In this document: positions 1 to 9,364 of the stretch, piece by piece
Position numbering within the stretch: position 1 is the stretch's first letter
Layout: every line of letters starts with the position of its first letter
From: an uncultured Neptuniibacter sp.
Lineage (GTDB): Bacteria; Pseudomonadota; Gammaproteobacteria; Pseudomonadales; Balneatricaceae
Reading direction: 5' to 3'
Length of the DNA stretch: 64,000 bases
Assembly: GCF_947498015.1 (NCBI RefSeq)
Contig: NZ_CANMIR010000005.1
Coordinates: forward strand, 33,551-97,550
Notes under the pieces: generated by a model
What the model saw: only the letters and a program-made list of their open reading frames with translations
The model's database searches: none
What the model was told of the DNA's origin: nothing
Program-made: the position numbers and the translations under genes

Positions 1-28
1 ATATTCATAAACTATCGGATTAAAAGTC

Positions 29-1594
29 GTGTCAGAACAACAGTCAAAAAGCGGTAAGTCTGTAGGATTGTTGCGATCGAGCGCCATCGTAGGGGTGATG
101 ACGATGTTATCTCGGGTGCTTGGGTTGGCGCGAGATGTCGTGGTGGCGAGTTATTTTGGAGCCAGTGGCAGTGCAGATGCCTTTTTTGTGGCCTTTAAAA
201 TACCCAATTTTCTGCGCCGTTTGTTTGCAGAAGGTGCGTTTTCTCAGGCATTTGTGCCTGTGTTATCGGAGTATCGCAGTCAAAGGGATCTAAAAGCGGT
301 TCAACAGCTGGTCAACTATGTCGCCGGAACTCTGGGGAGTGTGTTGATCGCAATAACCGTTCTGGCAGTGGTTGGTGCACCCATGCTAACGGCTATGTTC
401 GCGCCCGGTTTCTATATGGGGGATACGGCGAAATTTGAGCTGGCTGCAGAGATGCTTCGGATTACATTTCCTTATCTTCTGTTGATTTCGCTGACTGCGT
501 TTGCTGGTGCGGTGCTGAACAGTTATGAGCGTTTTGCGATCCCGGCCTTTACGCCGGTGCTTTTGAATATCTCGTTGATCTGCTCTGCTATTTTCCTCAG
601 TCCGTTGTTTGATCCGCCGGTGCTGGCGTTGGCCTGGGGAGTAATGATTGCTGGGGTTGTTCAGCTGGTTTTTCAGCTGCCCTTTATGGCTCGAATCCAT
701 CTACTGCCAAGGCCTGCCTGGGGGTGGAAGGATGAAGGCGTACGCAGAATTCTGAAGCTGATGGTTCCGGCCCTGTTTGGGGTTTCGGTTACACAGATAA
801 ACCTTCTGCTAGATACTGTGCTCGCTTCATTCCTGCAAACCGGCAGTGTGTCGTGGTTGTATTACTCGGACCGTTTGGCAGAGCTGCCGCTGGGAGTGTT
901 CGGAATAGCTATCGCAACGGTGATTCTTCCGAGCCTTTCTCGCAAGCATGCAGAGCGTACCGGTGAACAGTTCTCTTCGACTCTAAACTGGGCGATGCAG
1001 ATGGTTATGTTGATCGGTATTCCTGCCGCGGTGGCGCTGTTTGTTCTGGCAGAGCCGATGCTGATCACATTGTTCCATTATGGCGCGCTGACGGAGCGCG
1101 ATGTCATGATGGCTTCTATGAGTTTAAGGGCCTATTCTTGTGGGCTACTGGCTTTCATGTTGATCAAGGTTTTGGCAACAGGTTACTTCTCGCGGCAGGA
1201 TACTAAAACGCCGGTCAAAATTGGTATTCAGGCTGCTGTGGCAAATATGGTGTTCAATCTGATACTGATCGGACCGCTGGCGCATGTAGGGCTGGCTGCG
1301 GCAACAGCAATGTCGGCTTTTCTGAATGCAGGATTGCTTTTGCATGGTTTGTTGAAGTCAGGAGTGTTCTCCTGGGCGGCTGGCTGGTGGAGTCAGCTGT
1401 TACGCATGCTGATTGCAAACCTGTTGATGGGTATCACTATATTCTGGTTGATGGCTCCGGGCGCTGAGTGGTTGCAGATGGGGCTCTGGCAGCGAATTGG
1501 GGAGATGTCTCTGTTGGTCGTAACCGGGGTTCTGGTGTATGTGGTCGTGATGATTGTGTGTGGTCTTCGGGTTCGTCATTTACGTCATGGCTAA
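29..1594 (+). CDS. murJ: Lipid II flippase MurJ
   Basis: Polytopic inner-membrane protein of the MOP/MVF superfamily that flips the peptidoglycan precursor lipid II to the periplasmic side. The 521 residues match the usual MurJ length and are almost entirely hydrophobic segments joined by short loops, consistent with about 14 helices. The N-terminal signature (SRVLGLARD followed by ADAFFVAFKIPNFLRR) and the charged residues in the first helices that line the transport cavity are present. Translation starts at GTG; this is the only start that keeps the full N-terminus. It is followed by ribF after about 100 bases, an order I recall from Pseudomonas. Assignment is essentially certain from the family signature. 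Confidence 0.96.
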   Translation: MSEQQSKSGKSVGLLRSSAIVGVMTMLSRVLGLARDVVVASYFGASGSADAFFVAFKIPNFLRRLFAEGAFSQAFVPVLSEYRSQRDLKAVQQLVNYVAGTLGSVLIAITVLAVVGAPMLTAMFAPGFYMGDTAKFELAAEMLRITFPYLLLISLTAFAGAVLNSYERFAIPAFTPVLLNISLICSAIFLSPLFDPPVLALAWGVMIAGVVQLVFQLPFMARIHLLPRPAWGWKDEGVRRILKLMVPALFGVSVTQINLLLDTVLASFLQTGSVSWLYYSDRLAELPLGVFGIAIATVILPSLSRKHAERTGEQFSSTLNWAMQMVMLIGIPAAVALFVLAEPMLITLFHYGALTERDVMMASMSLRAYSCGLLAFMLIKVLATGYFSRQDTKTPVKIGIQAAVANMVFNLILIGPLAHVGLAAATAMSAFLNAGLLLHGLLKSGVFSWAAGWWSQLLRMLIANLLMGITIFWLMAPGAEWLQMGLWQRIGEMSLLVVTGVLVYVVVMIVCGLRVRHLRHG

Positions 1595-1657
1595 ACTATT
1601 TTGCTGATCCGTGAATTAGGGTGTTTCTCAGCTCTACAGGTTGGGTACTATCTGAGC

Positions 1658-1663
1658 TATAAT
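1658..1663 (+). promoter_or_regulatory. Possible -10 element of a ribF promoter
   Basis: A perfect TATAAT lies 36 bases before the ribF start codon in the murJ-ribF gap. No good -35 hexamer is found at 16-18 bases; the nearest (TCTACA) is 19 bases away and weak. This would give ribF-ileS-lspA-fkpB their own promoter, but the call rests on the -10 alone. Confidence 0.4.
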
Positions 1664-1698
1664 GCCGCGTTTATTTTTGGTGATGGCATAACTACCTG

Positions 1699-2631
1699 AT
1701 GGAACTGATTCGCGGATTACATAACCTGCGTGAAAAACACCGGGGTTGCGTAGCAACGATCGGGAATTTCGATGGCGTCCATCTCGGGCACCGTCAGGTT
1801 CTGGCTCAGGTGAAAGCCAAATCAAAAGAGCTGGGGCTGCCCTCAGTCGTAATAACATTTGAACCGCAGCCTCAGGAGTTCTTTGCGGGCTTGAATGCCC
1901 CACCACGTTTAACTCGTTTCAGTGAAAAATATCGTCTGCTGCAGTCAGAAGGCATTGATCGGCACCTCTGTCTGACTTTCAATGACCGCCTGAGGGCGAT
2001 GACAGCGGAGCAATTTGTTGAAGAGCTTCTCCTTCGTGGCCTTGCTGTTAAGCATTTCGTGGTGGGTGATGACTTTCGCTTTGGCTGTGATCGTTCAGGT
2101 GACTATGCGATGTTACGCGCGGCCGGTGAAACGCATGACTTCACAGTCGTTAATACAGAAACTTTTCTGAATGCGTCTGAGCGTGTTAGCAGTTCTAGGG
2201 TGCGGCGGGTGCTCGAACAAAATGATCTTGATGCTGCTGCTGAGTTGCTCGGTCGAAGATATACGGTGAGTGGGCGCGTAATGCATGGGCAGAAACTGGG
2301 CCGTCAGCTTGGCGTGCCGACGGCTAATGTCAGGATGCATCGTTTCCCATGTCCTCTACGGGGTGTCTATGCTGTCGAGGTAACAGGGCGAGGCTTAAGC
2401 TGCCGGGGTGTCTGTAATGTGGGGTTGCGACCGACCGTTTGTGGACAGCAGCCTGTATTAGAAACCCACCTTTTTGATTTTGATGAAGATATTTATGGCC
2501 AGTTGCTCACTGTTGAATTTAAGCGATTTATTCGCGACGAGCGTAAATTTGACGGTATAGACCAGCTGAAAGAACAGATTTTTAAAGATATTGAAGAAGT
2601 GCGGGCCTATTTCTCCCGTACCAGTCGTTAA
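1699..2631 (+). CDS. ribF: Bifunctional riboflavin kinase / FAD synthetase
   Basis: Phosphorylates riboflavin to FMN and adenylates FMN to FAD. The N-terminal nucleotidyltransferase domain shows the [10 protein letters not shown] motif (residues about 22-31) and the ISSTxxR-like segment SSSRVRR (about 165-171). The C-terminal riboflavin kinase domain carries [10 protein letters not shown] (about 201-210), the conserved PTAN motif. At 310 residues it has the standard bifunctional length. It sits directly upstream of ileS with a 17-base gap, so the two are probably co-transcribed. Confidence 0.97.
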   Translation: MELIRGLHNLREKHRGCVATIGNFDGVHLGHRQVLAQVKAKSKELGLPSVVITFEPQPQEFFAGLNAPPRLTRFSEKYRLLQSEGIDRHLCLTFNDRLRAMTAEQFVEELLLRGLAVKHFVVGDDFRFGCDRSGDYAMLRAAGETHDFTVVNTETFLNASERVSSSRVRRVLEQNDLDAAAELLGRRYTVSGRVMHGQKLGRQLGVPTANVRMHRFPCPLRGVYAVEVTGRGLSCRGVCNVGLRPTVCGQQPVLETHLFDFDEDIYGQLLTVEFKRFIRDERKFDGIDQLKEQIFKDIEEVRAYFSRTSR

Positions 2632-2648
2632 TTCGGAACTTAAAAACC

Positions 2649-5465
2649 ATGACCGATTACAAAGCAACACTGAACCTTCCGGAAACAGCTTTCCCAATGC
2701 GAGGCAATCTGGCTCAGCGCGAGCCACAGATGCTGAAAGATTGGCAGAAAATGGATCTGTACCAGAAAATTCGTGAAGTGAGTGCTGGCCGTAATAAGTT
2801 TACGCTGCACGATGGCCCTCCCTATGCCAATGGTGATATTCACATTGGTCACGCGGTTAATAAGATTCTGAAAGATATAATTATCAAGTCCAAAACCATG
2901 AGTGGTTTTGATGCACCCTACGTACCGGGCTGGGACTGTCATGGTCTGCCAATTGAGCACAAAGTAGAGACTAAACACGGCAAAGCGGGTGTGAAACTTT
3001 CCCATAAGGATTTTCGTCAGAAGTGCCGCGACTATGCTGCTCGTCAGGTTGAAGGTCAGAAGAAAGACTTTATCCGCTTAGGCGTGTTTGGCGACTGGGA
3101 TAATCCCTATCTGACGATGAACTTCGATACCGAAGCGAACATCATTCGTGCGCTGGGTAAGATTGCTGAAAATGGGCATCTGGTAAAAGGTTTTAAGCCG
3201 GTTTACTGGAGTGTTGTGGGTGGCTCAGCTTTGGCAGAAGCGGAAGTTGAGTATCAGGATAAGACTTCGACAGCTATTGATGTTCGCTTTACGCCGGTTG
3301 ATCAAGAGGGTTTCCTGGCAAACTTTAATGAGCTGTCCGGTGAGGGTGAAGCGTCCGTAATTATCTGGACAACAACGCCTTGGACCCTGCCATCCAATCA
3401 GGCGGTGTCGCTGGGTGGTGAGCTGGATTATGTACTGGTGCAGCTGGATCTAGGTTTGGGCGCTGAGCGCATCCTTCTGGCTGAAGGGCTGGTTGAAGAT
3501 GCGATGAAGCGTTATGGCGTTGAAGAGTACAGCATCGTGGGTCATTGTCAGGGTCTGGCACTTGAGAATGTTGCGCTTCAGCATCCGTTCTATGAGCGTA
3601 CTGTCCCAGTCATTCTGGGCGATCATGTCACTCTGGATGCAGGTACCGGTGCAGTCCATACAGCACCAGACCATGGTGTGGAAGATTTTGAGGTTGGCCG
3701 TAAGTACGGTATCGGCACAATGAACCTGGTGAATGCTTCCGGTGTGCTAGGTGAGGGTGCTGGCGTATTTGCCGGCGAGCATGTTTACAAGGTGGATGAT
3801 AAAGTTGTCGCTCTGCTGACCGAGAATAACAAGCTGGTGCTGGAGCACAAATTCCAGCATAGCTACCCGCATTGCTGGCGTACTAAAACGCCGTTGATCT
3901 ACCGTGCGACGCCTCAGTGGTTCGTTAGCATGGAAGAGAAAGGTCTGAAAAAAGACGCTCTGGATGCGATTAAAGGTGTGGAATGGTTCCCAGGCTGGGG
4001 CCAGAACCGTATCGAAGCGATGGTTGAGCAGAGCCCTGACTGGTGTGTTTCCCGTCAGCGTACCTGGGGTGTACCGATTGCCCTGTTTATCCATAAAGAA
4101 ACTCAGCAACTACACCCGAATACGCCTGAGCTGATCGAGAAGGTTGCTCTGGAAGTTGAAAAAGTAGGCATGGATGCGTGGTTTGATCTGGATGCTAACG
4201 AACTGTTGGGTGATGAAGCGGATCAGTATGAGAAAGTCACTGATACGCTGGATGTGTGGTTCGATTCCGGTGTTACTCACTATTCAGTCATCGATCAGCG
4301 TGACAATCTGGAGTTCCCGGCCGATATGTATCTGGAGGGTTCTGACCAGCATCGCGGCTGGTTCCAGTCTTCGTTGAAAACGGGTATCGCAATCAAAGGT
4401 TGTGCGCCATATAAGCAAGTATTGACTCACGGCTTCACCGTTGATGGTCAGGGCCGCAAGATGTCTAAGTCTGTGGGTAACGTGGTTGCGCCGCAGGAAG
4501 TGATGAATAAGTACGGTGCGGATATTCTGCGCCTATGGGTGGCTTCAACCGACTATAGCGGAGAGATGACTTGCTCCGATGATATTTTGAAGCGTGCGGC
4601 TGATGCGTATCGACGTATCCGAAATACAGCTCGCTTCCTGTTGGCAAACCTGAGTGGTTTTGAACCAACAGAGCATATGGTAAAGCCAGAAAGTATGGTG
4701 GCGCTGGATGCGTGGGCGGTTGACCGTGCGGCACGCTTGCAGGATGAGCTGGTTGAGCACTATAACCAGTATGAGTTCCTTCAGGTATTCCAGAAAGTGT
4801 CCCATTTCTGCTCACAGGATATGGGCGGTTTCTATCTGGATATCATTAAGGATCGTCAGTACACCGCTGCGACAGACTCACAGGCACGTCGCTCTGCGCA
4901 GACTGCGCTTTATCATATCGTTGAAGCGCTGGTTCGCTGGATTGCACCGATCTGTAGCTTTACTGCAGATGAGATCTGGAAAACTCTAGCGGGTGAGCGT
5001 TCAGTATCTGTTCACCTGGATACCTGGTATGACGGGCTGGTTAAGCTGCCTGAAAGTAGTGAGCTGGATACTGCATTCTGGGAGCAGATTATGTCTGTGA
5101 AAACAGCTGTGAATAAACAGCTGGAGGAGCAGCGTAATACCGGCAACGTAGGTGGTAGTCTGGAGGCTGAAGTGACTCTGTACTGCGATGACGCGCTACT
5201 GGCACTTTTGAGTAAGTTGGGTGATGAGCTGCGCTTTGTTCTGATTACATCTAAAGCAGCTGTAGCGCCGATCTCTGATGCTGAGGGTGCGGAAGCTACG
5301 GACCTTGAAGGATTGCAGGTAAAAGTTGCTAAGAGTGATGCTGAAAAATGCCCGCGCTGCTGGCACTATAGCAAGGACGTTGGTCAGAGTGCTGATAATC
5401 CAGAGCTTTGTGGCCGTTGCGTAGAAAACGTAGAGGGTGAAGGCGAAAGTCGCGAATTTGCATAA
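2649..5465 (+). CDS. ileS: Isoleucyl-tRNA synthetase
   Basis: Class I aminoacyl-tRNA synthetase charging tRNA-Ile, cytoplasmic. The HIGH signature is intact ([15 protein letters not shown], near residues 57-71) and so is the KMSKS loop ([10 protein letters not shown], near 600). The central editing domain includes [13 protein letters not shown]. The C-terminus holds a four-cysteine zinc site (CPRCWHYS and CGRCVENV). The 938 residues equal the length I recall for the E. coli-type bacterial enzyme. The stop codon overlaps the lspA start by one base (TAATG), so translation of lspA is probably coupled. Mupirocin-sensitive type is inferred from the zinc-bearing C-terminus only. Confidence 0.98.
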   Translation: MTDYKATLNLPETAFPMRGNLAQREPQMLKDWQKMDLYQKIREVSAGRNKFTLHDGPPYANGDIHIGHAVNKILKDIIIKSKTMSGFDAPYVPGWDCHGLPIEHKVETKHGKAGVKLSHKDFRQKCRDYAARQVEGQKKDFIRLGVFGDWDNPYLTMNFDTEANIIRALGKIAENGHLVKGFKPVYWSVVGGSALAEAEVEYQDKTSTAIDVRFTPVDQEGFLANFNELSGEGEASVIIWTTTPWTLPSNQAVSLGGELDYVLVQLDLGLGAERILLAEGLVEDAMKRYGVEEYSIVGHCQGLALENVALQHPFYERTVPVILGDHVTLDAGTGAVHTAPDHGVEDFEVGRKYGIGTMNLVNASGVLGEGAGVFAGEHVYKVDDKVVALLTENNKLVLEHKFQHSYPHCWRTKTPLIYRATPQWFVSMEEKGLKKDALDAIKGVEWFPGWGQNRIEAMVEQSPDWCVSRQRTWGVPIALFIHKETQQLHPNTPELIEKVALEVEKVGMDAWFDLDANELLGDEADQYEKVTDTLDVWFDSGVTHYSVIDQRDNLEFPADMYLEGSDQHRGWFQSSLKTGIAIKGCAPYKQVLTHGFTVDGQGRKMSKSVGNVVAPQEVMNKYGADILRLWVASTDYSGEMTCSDDILKRAADAYRRIRNTARFLLANLSGFEPTEHMVKPESMVALDAWAVDRAARLQDELVEHYNQYEFLQVFQKVSHFCSQDMGGFYLDIIKDRQYTAATDSQARRSAQTALYHIVEALVRWIAPICSFTADEIWKTLAGERSVSVHLDTWYDGLVKLPESSELDTAFWEQIMSVKTAVNKQLEEQRNTGNVGGSLEAEVTLYCDDALLALLSKLGDELRFVLITSKAAVAPISDAEGAEATDLEGLQVKVAKSDAEKCPRCWHYSKDVGQSADNPELCGRCVENVEGEGESREFA

Positions 5466-5995
5466 TGTCTGATCTTTCTGAAAACCAAAAACCAGATCAG
5501 GGTCACTGCCTGATCTGGGGATGGCTCTCCCTACTGATTGTATTGCTTGATCTGGGATCAAAGCAGTTAGCTGTTAATTACCTGCAATACGGTGATCCAA
5601 ACCCAGTCATTCCGTTTTTTGATCTGACTTTGCTTTTTAATACCGGCGCCGCGTTTAGCTTTCTCTCAGAAGCGGGGGGGTGGCAACGTTGGTTTTTTGT
5701 GCTGATTGCGGTTGTTGTCAGTGTTGTGCTGGTGGTGTGGCTGCGACGTACGCCGCGTATCCATTGGTGGTTGGGGTTAGGACTGGCACTGATTTTAGGT
5801 GGAGCCATCGGTAATCTCTATGACAGAGCAGTGCAGGGCTATGTGATTGATTTTATCTCTCTGCATTATGGGGATTACTATTTCCCTGCCTTCAATCTGG
5901 CGGATACCGCGATCACTATCGGTGCTTTCATATTAATTCTGGATATGTTGTTCCTTGAGAGGAAGCGTAGCCACTCACAAGAGAAGAGTGAATGA
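5465..5995 (+). CDS. lspA: Lipoprotein signal peptidase II
   Basis: Inner-membrane aspartyl protease that removes the signal peptide from diacylglyceryl-modified prolipoproteins. Four hydrophobic segments are visible. The two catalytic aspartates are in GNLYDRAVQGYVIDFI and FNLADTAI, the two conserved boxes of the family. The 176-residue length is typical. The start codon overlaps the ileS stop by one base and the stop overlaps the fkpB start (ATGA), so ileS-lspA-fkpB form one translationally coupled unit. Lipoproteins in this window such as BamD and PilP would be its substrates. Confidence 0.97.
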   Translation: MSDLSENQKPDQGHCLIWGWLSLLIVLLDLGSKQLAVNYLQYGDPNPVIPFFDLTLLFNTGAAFSFLSEAGGWQRWFFVLIAVVVSVVLVVWLRRTPRIHWWLGLGLALILGGAIGNLYDRAVQGYVIDFISLHYGDYYFPAFNLADTAITIGAFILILDMLFLERKRSHSQEKSE

Positions 5996-6420
5996 GTAAA
6001 TTAATTGGGCCGGGTAAAACAGTCACCCTGCATTTCGCAATCAAATTCGAAGATGGCCAGATTGTGGACTCAAACTTTGACGGCGAACCCGCTACATTTA
6101 CCGTAGGGGATGGTAACTTGCTGGAAGGGTTCGAAAAAGCTTTGTTCGGTTTAGAGGAAGGTACGCAACACGTGCTGAAGATCCTTCCCGAAAATGGTTT
6201 TGGAATGCCCAACCCAAGTAATATTCAGAATATCCCTCGGAGTCAGTTTGAAGGTATGGAGCTGGAGCAGGGGCTGGTCATCTCATTTGCAGATGCAGCC
6301 AACGGAGAGTTACCCGGCGTGATCGCCGAATTCGATGATAAGATGGTCTCCGTTGACTTTAATCACCCTCTGGCGGGCAAAAATATCCTGTTTGAGGTGG
6401 ATATTATCAGCGTTGGTTGA
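5992..6420 (+). CDS. fkpB: FKBP-type peptidyl-prolyl isomerase, SlpA/FkpB type
   Basis: Small cytoplasmic prolyl isomerase with an inserted-flap chaperone domain. The FKBP core is recognisable from VTLHFAIKFEDGQIVDS and the LLEGFEKALFGLEEG segment; the insert follows with NGFGMPNPSN, and the C-terminus returns to the FKBP fold (HPLAGKNILFEV). The 142-residue length fits SlpA. The start codon overlaps the lspA stop. In the Pseudomonas and E. coli orders that I recall, ispH follows next; here it is missing and a minor pilin on the opposite strand abuts with only four bases between the stop codons. Confidence 0.93.
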   Translation: MSKLIGPGKTVTLHFAIKFEDGQIVDSNFDGEPATFTVGDGNLLEGFEKALFGLEEGTQHVLKILPENGFGMPNPSNIQNIPRSQFEGMELEQGLVISFADAANGELPGVIAEFDDKMVSVDFNHPLAGKNILFEVDIISVG

Positions 6421-6424
6421 TGGG

Positions 6425-6850
6425 TTAATTCTTCCAGCAAGCCGCAGGTGTTTGGTTGTTAGCTTCATCTATCTCTAATGGGGAGCAGGCTACACCTCCC
6501 TCTGTATCGTCTGCTTGAGGTGTTCCGGCGATAACTGTAGCGGTAACCGTGTAAGTATTGGCCGCTCCTGAGGTAGTTATGTTGTAATAGGTACTGGCAG
6601 CTAGACCAAGGTTTGCGGCGGCAAGTGATGCGGCTGAAGGGGAATAGGTATTGTTGTAGCTTCGATAGCGTTCCTGTTTTAGCTGGGCATCAAGTAACAA
6701 CGATTGAGCATCTACGCGTCGGGCTTCTTTTACGTAGTCTTGATATGCGGGATACGCAAATAAAGTTATGATGCCAACAATTGCTACAACAATCATGACT
6801 TCGATAAGAGTAAAACCATTTTCGTTACTTTTCACTTTATATTCCATCAC
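6425..6850 (-). CDS. pilE: Minor type IV pilin, PilE-like
   Basis: Class III signal peptide: a short polar leader of 12 residues ending in Gly12, cleaved before FTLIEV with Glu at +5, followed by a long hydrophobic helix ([22 protein letters not shown]). The C-terminal half carries two cysteines (ACSPLEIDE and AACWKN) spaced as in the disulfide loop of pilins. The 141 residues agree with the length I recall for Pseudomonas PilE, and the position beside fkpB matches that chromosome. It is transcribed away from the other minor pilins, which is unusual, and converges on fkpB. It could instead be another type IVa minor pilin; the major pilin PilA is less likely. Confidence 0.82.
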   Translation of the reverse strand: MMEYKVKSNENGFTLIEVMIVVAIVGIITLFAYPAYQDYVKEARRVDAQSLLLDAQLKQERYRSYNNTYSPSAASLAAANLGLAASTYYNITTSGAANTYTVTATVIAGTPQADDTEGGVACSPLEIDEANNQTPAACWKN

Positions 6851-6975
6851 TGCTATCCTTAGGTGTAGAGTAAGTATTAAAGATGTAGTATTCCAAGTCT
6901 AGAAAATTATGACGTAATTGCCTTTCAGAAAACGGTGAGGGGTGGTTATGTCATTTGTGGTTAAAAGGAACGTAG

Positions 6976-7506
6976 ATGTTGATAGGGACTAAACAGCAAG
7001 GCGTTACTTTGCTCGAGCTGTTAATCACAATAGTTGTTTTAACTATCGTGGCAACGATAGGTGTGCCAGGTCTTTTTGATCATATGGATAAAAGGCGTAT
7101 TGATGGCGCCGCACATACTTTCCTTTCTGATGTCCAATATGCCCGCGCAGAAGCGCTGAAACAAAGCGAGACGATCTATATCGAGGTAGACACTGCCGAC
7201 TGGTGCTACGGAATTACTGATTCCGCTTCAGCTGCTACCTGTGATTGCTCTGCTGGAACCGGGTGTACGGTCAATGGAGTGGATCATTACACTTCTTCTG
7301 ATAGTTTCCCTAATGTTACCTTCGCTTCATCGTTGGCCGGATCAACTATTACTTTTGATCCTGTAAGGGGCACTATAGGTCCAAGTGGATCTTTGTTCTT
7401 TTCTTCTACAAAAGGGACCTCTGCGCTCAGGGTAATTTTGAGTCCATTAGGCCGGGCTAAGTTGTGTGCAACATCAGGCTCATCTTGGGGGTATAACGAA
7501 TGTTAA
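6976..7506 (+). CDS. fimU: Minor pilin of the GspH/FimT family (FimU-like)
   Basis: Pseudopilin that would be part of the priming complex at the pilus tip. The leader ends in Gly9 and the mature helix begins VTLLELLITIVVLTIVA, with Glu at +5, as the prepilin peptidase PilD requires. The segment ALKQSETIYIEV matches the AR.EA.K...V motif of GspH-type pseudopilins. Several cysteines (CDCSAGTGC) lie in the globular part. It opens a four-gene operon: its stop overlaps the next start by seven bases. FimT and FimU cannot be separated by eye; FimU is chosen by position. Confidence 0.8.
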   Translation: MLIGTKQQGVTLLELLITIVVLTIVATIGVPGLFDHMDKRRIDGAAHTFLSDVQYARAEALKQSETIYIEVDTADWCYGITDSASAATCDCSAGTGCTVNGVDHYTSSDSFPNVTFASSLAGSTITFDPVRGTIGPSGSLFFSSTKGTSALRVILSPLGRAKLCATSGSSWGYNEC

Positions 7507-8120
7507 AACGCCAGCAAGGCCTAACGCTCATAGAGATGATGATAGCACTGGTGCTATCTACGCTGGTCATGGGCATTGTGATCTCAATGTTTACCTCTTC
7601 AATTGGTGGTCATGCGCAGGCCATCAGAACTATGCGACTGAATCAGGATCTTCGTATTGCAATGGATATGATGGTCAGGGATATACGACGTGCCGGATAT
7701 TGGAATGGATCCAATCCTGCCAGCAATCCGCATGCATCAGCTATTAGCGGAAACATCCCTGTCGGTGTATTTGGGAATTGTGTGATCCTAAGTTATGACT
7801 TGGATGAAGATGGGAGCGCAGGTGTTGAGGAGTTCTTTGGTTATCGTCTCAATGGTGATGATCTTGAGACAATAGCATTAAATGCACTGGCATCTGGAGC
7901 CGATTGTAGTACACCTGCTGCGTCATCTTGGAATGATTTAACTGATGAAGAAACGGTAACCATCAATAGCTTAACATTTGTGACCTATCCGGCAACGGCG
8001 GCCTCTTTTGCTGCCGCTAGCAACCGTACGATTACAATTACTTTAGATGGCTCCTCGAGTTTGGATGCTAATATCAGGACGGTGCTCACAGATGAGGTGA
8101 GGGTTCGTAATGAGCTATAA
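7500..8120 (+). CDS. pilW: Minor pilin PilW-like
   Basis: Prepilin with a seven-residue leader ending in Gly7 and a mature start LTLIEMMIALVLSTLVMG, Glu at +5. The downstream MRLNQDLRIAMDMMVRDIRRAGYW segment is the hallmark of PilW/GspJ-type pseudopilins. At 206 residues it is shorter than the Pseudomonas PilW I recall (about 270). It overlaps both neighbours (seven bases upstream, eleven downstream), showing translational coupling through the operon. Role in the minor-pilin priming complex is inferred from family and context. Confidence 0.85.
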   Translation: MLKRQQGLTLIEMMIALVLSTLVMGIVISMFTSSIGGHAQAIRTMRLNQDLRIAMDMMVRDIRRAGYWNGSNPASNPHASAISGNIPVGVFGNCVILSYDLDEDGSAGVEEFFGYRLNGDDLETIALNALASGADCSTPAASSWNDLTDEETVTINSLTFVTYPATAASFAAASNRTITITLDGSSSLDANIRTVLTDEVRVRNEL

Positions 8121-9354
8121 AAACAGATCGTTGAATATGCGTACATTGGGCCAAAATACAAAACAATTTGGTGCAGCAACACTTTTGGTGACGGTGGTGC
8201 TGTTGGCAATGATCACTCTGGTATCAATCTATATTACGAAGATAGGCCTACTGGAATCGAGAACTGCAGCTAATGCTAATCGTGCTAAGGAAGCGTTGCA
8301 TAATGGTCAGGCAGGGTTGGATTATGGTGCTCTCATGTTTTTGGATCAAGGAACTAGCTGGGCAGATGGAACCATATATCCGGTTCCAATGGCTAATGGG
8401 GCGAGTGTTGCTGTGCGAGGGGTTATCAATAGTGACATCGTTACGATTCAGGCGATTGGCGAATCATTAGATCAAACAGGTTCCGCGAATGTTTCTGAAG
8501 GGTACGGGCGTTTTCCCTTAGTCGCTTTTGGTGAGCTTCCCCCTTTGATGAGTAATGGTAACTTTCCTCCTAGCGGTACATTCTCTATTGTGGCAAACCC
8601 TAATGGTGGAGGGACAGGGGTGCCGGTCTCTGCATGGGTGAACCAGGGAACCACAACGGGAGGTGCATCTTGGCAGACCTGTAATATGGATGAGTTCCTC
8701 TATGAAGGGAATAATAGCACGGAGACCAAAATAACCCATTCTGATGGCTTTATACAGTGTGATGACTGTCGATGCCAGCAGGCAGATAATACAATTTGCG
8801 AAGCTGGGGATGTATCGGACCCGTCAGAATGCGTAGATGTTGTAGAGGATACGGGGATACCCGATGTATTCCAAAATACTTTTGGGCATCCCGGAACAGA
8901 TTGGGTGACATTTAGGGATAGTTATGCCAATCAAATGAGCTGTGCAGCGCTGAATGCTCTAGGTGCGAATGCAGGTAGTGTGTTTGCGAGTGGAGAGTTG
9001 CCATTGATCTGGGTGGAGGGCAATTGTTCCCTCGATAGCGTGGGTAGTTATGATTCACCAGTTATTATTGTCGTGCATGGTGACCTGACAATTAATGCGA
9101 ATCAGAAAGTTTTTGGGATTGTATTCGCATTTTCAGATACTTACACAGTCTCTCCTGTTGAAGATTTCGAACTCAAGATTAATGGCAGTCCGACAGTTTA
9201 TGGTGTGATTTTAGTTAATTCTGATGTAAATCTCCCCAATGGTAGTTTTACCCTTGTTTATTCCCAGAATATTCTCGAGAAATTATCAAATGTCGCCGGT
9301 AATGAATTCTTTGGGATTGGACGTAGGGCAGGTAGTTGGACGGATTTCAACTAG
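8110..9354 (+). CDS. pilX: PilX-like minor pilin with a long C-terminal domain
   Basis: The N-terminus has the PilX pattern: a polar leader up to Gly21, then AATLLVTVVLLAMITLVSIYI, followed by the ESRTAANANRAKEALHNGQAGLDYG segment. Leu replaces Glu at +5, as in GspK-type pseudopilins. At 414 residues it is about twice the PilX length I recall. The middle is cysteine-rich (CDDCRCQQADNTIC). The C-terminal part repeats short hydrophobic strands around DLTINANQKVFGIVFAF and NGSPTVYGVILVNSDVNL, suggesting a beta-solenoid. It is coupled to pilW by overlap and followed by the large pilV-like gene. The extension's function is unknown. Confidence 0.75.
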   Translation: MSYKNRSLNMRTLGQNTKQFGAATLLVTVVLLAMITLVSIYITKIGLLESRTAANANRAKEALHNGQAGLDYGALMFLDQGTSWADGTIYPVPMANGASVAVRGVINSDIVTIQAIGESLDQTGSANVSEGYGRFPLVAFGELPPLMSNGNFPPSGTFSIVANPNGGGTGVPVSAWVNQGTTTGGASWQTCNMDEFLYEGNNSTETKITHSDGFIQCDDCRCQQADNTICEAGDVSDPSECVDVVEDTGIPDVFQNTFGHPGTDWVTFRDSYANQMSCAALNALGANAGSVFASGELPLIWVEGNCSLDSVGSYDSPVIIVVHGDLTINANQKVFGIVFAFSDTYTVSPVEDFELKINGSPTVYGVILVNSDVNLPNGSFTLVYSQNILEKLSNVAGNEFFGIGRRAGSWTDFN

Positions 9355-9364
9355 GTATTGAATT

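Noticed and set aside
386..700. Opposite-strand open frames over murJ, ileS, clpB, ilvI, hslU, priA and similar genes
   Set aside because: They mirror codon structure of well-identified genes, have no family resemblance and no ribosome-binding context.
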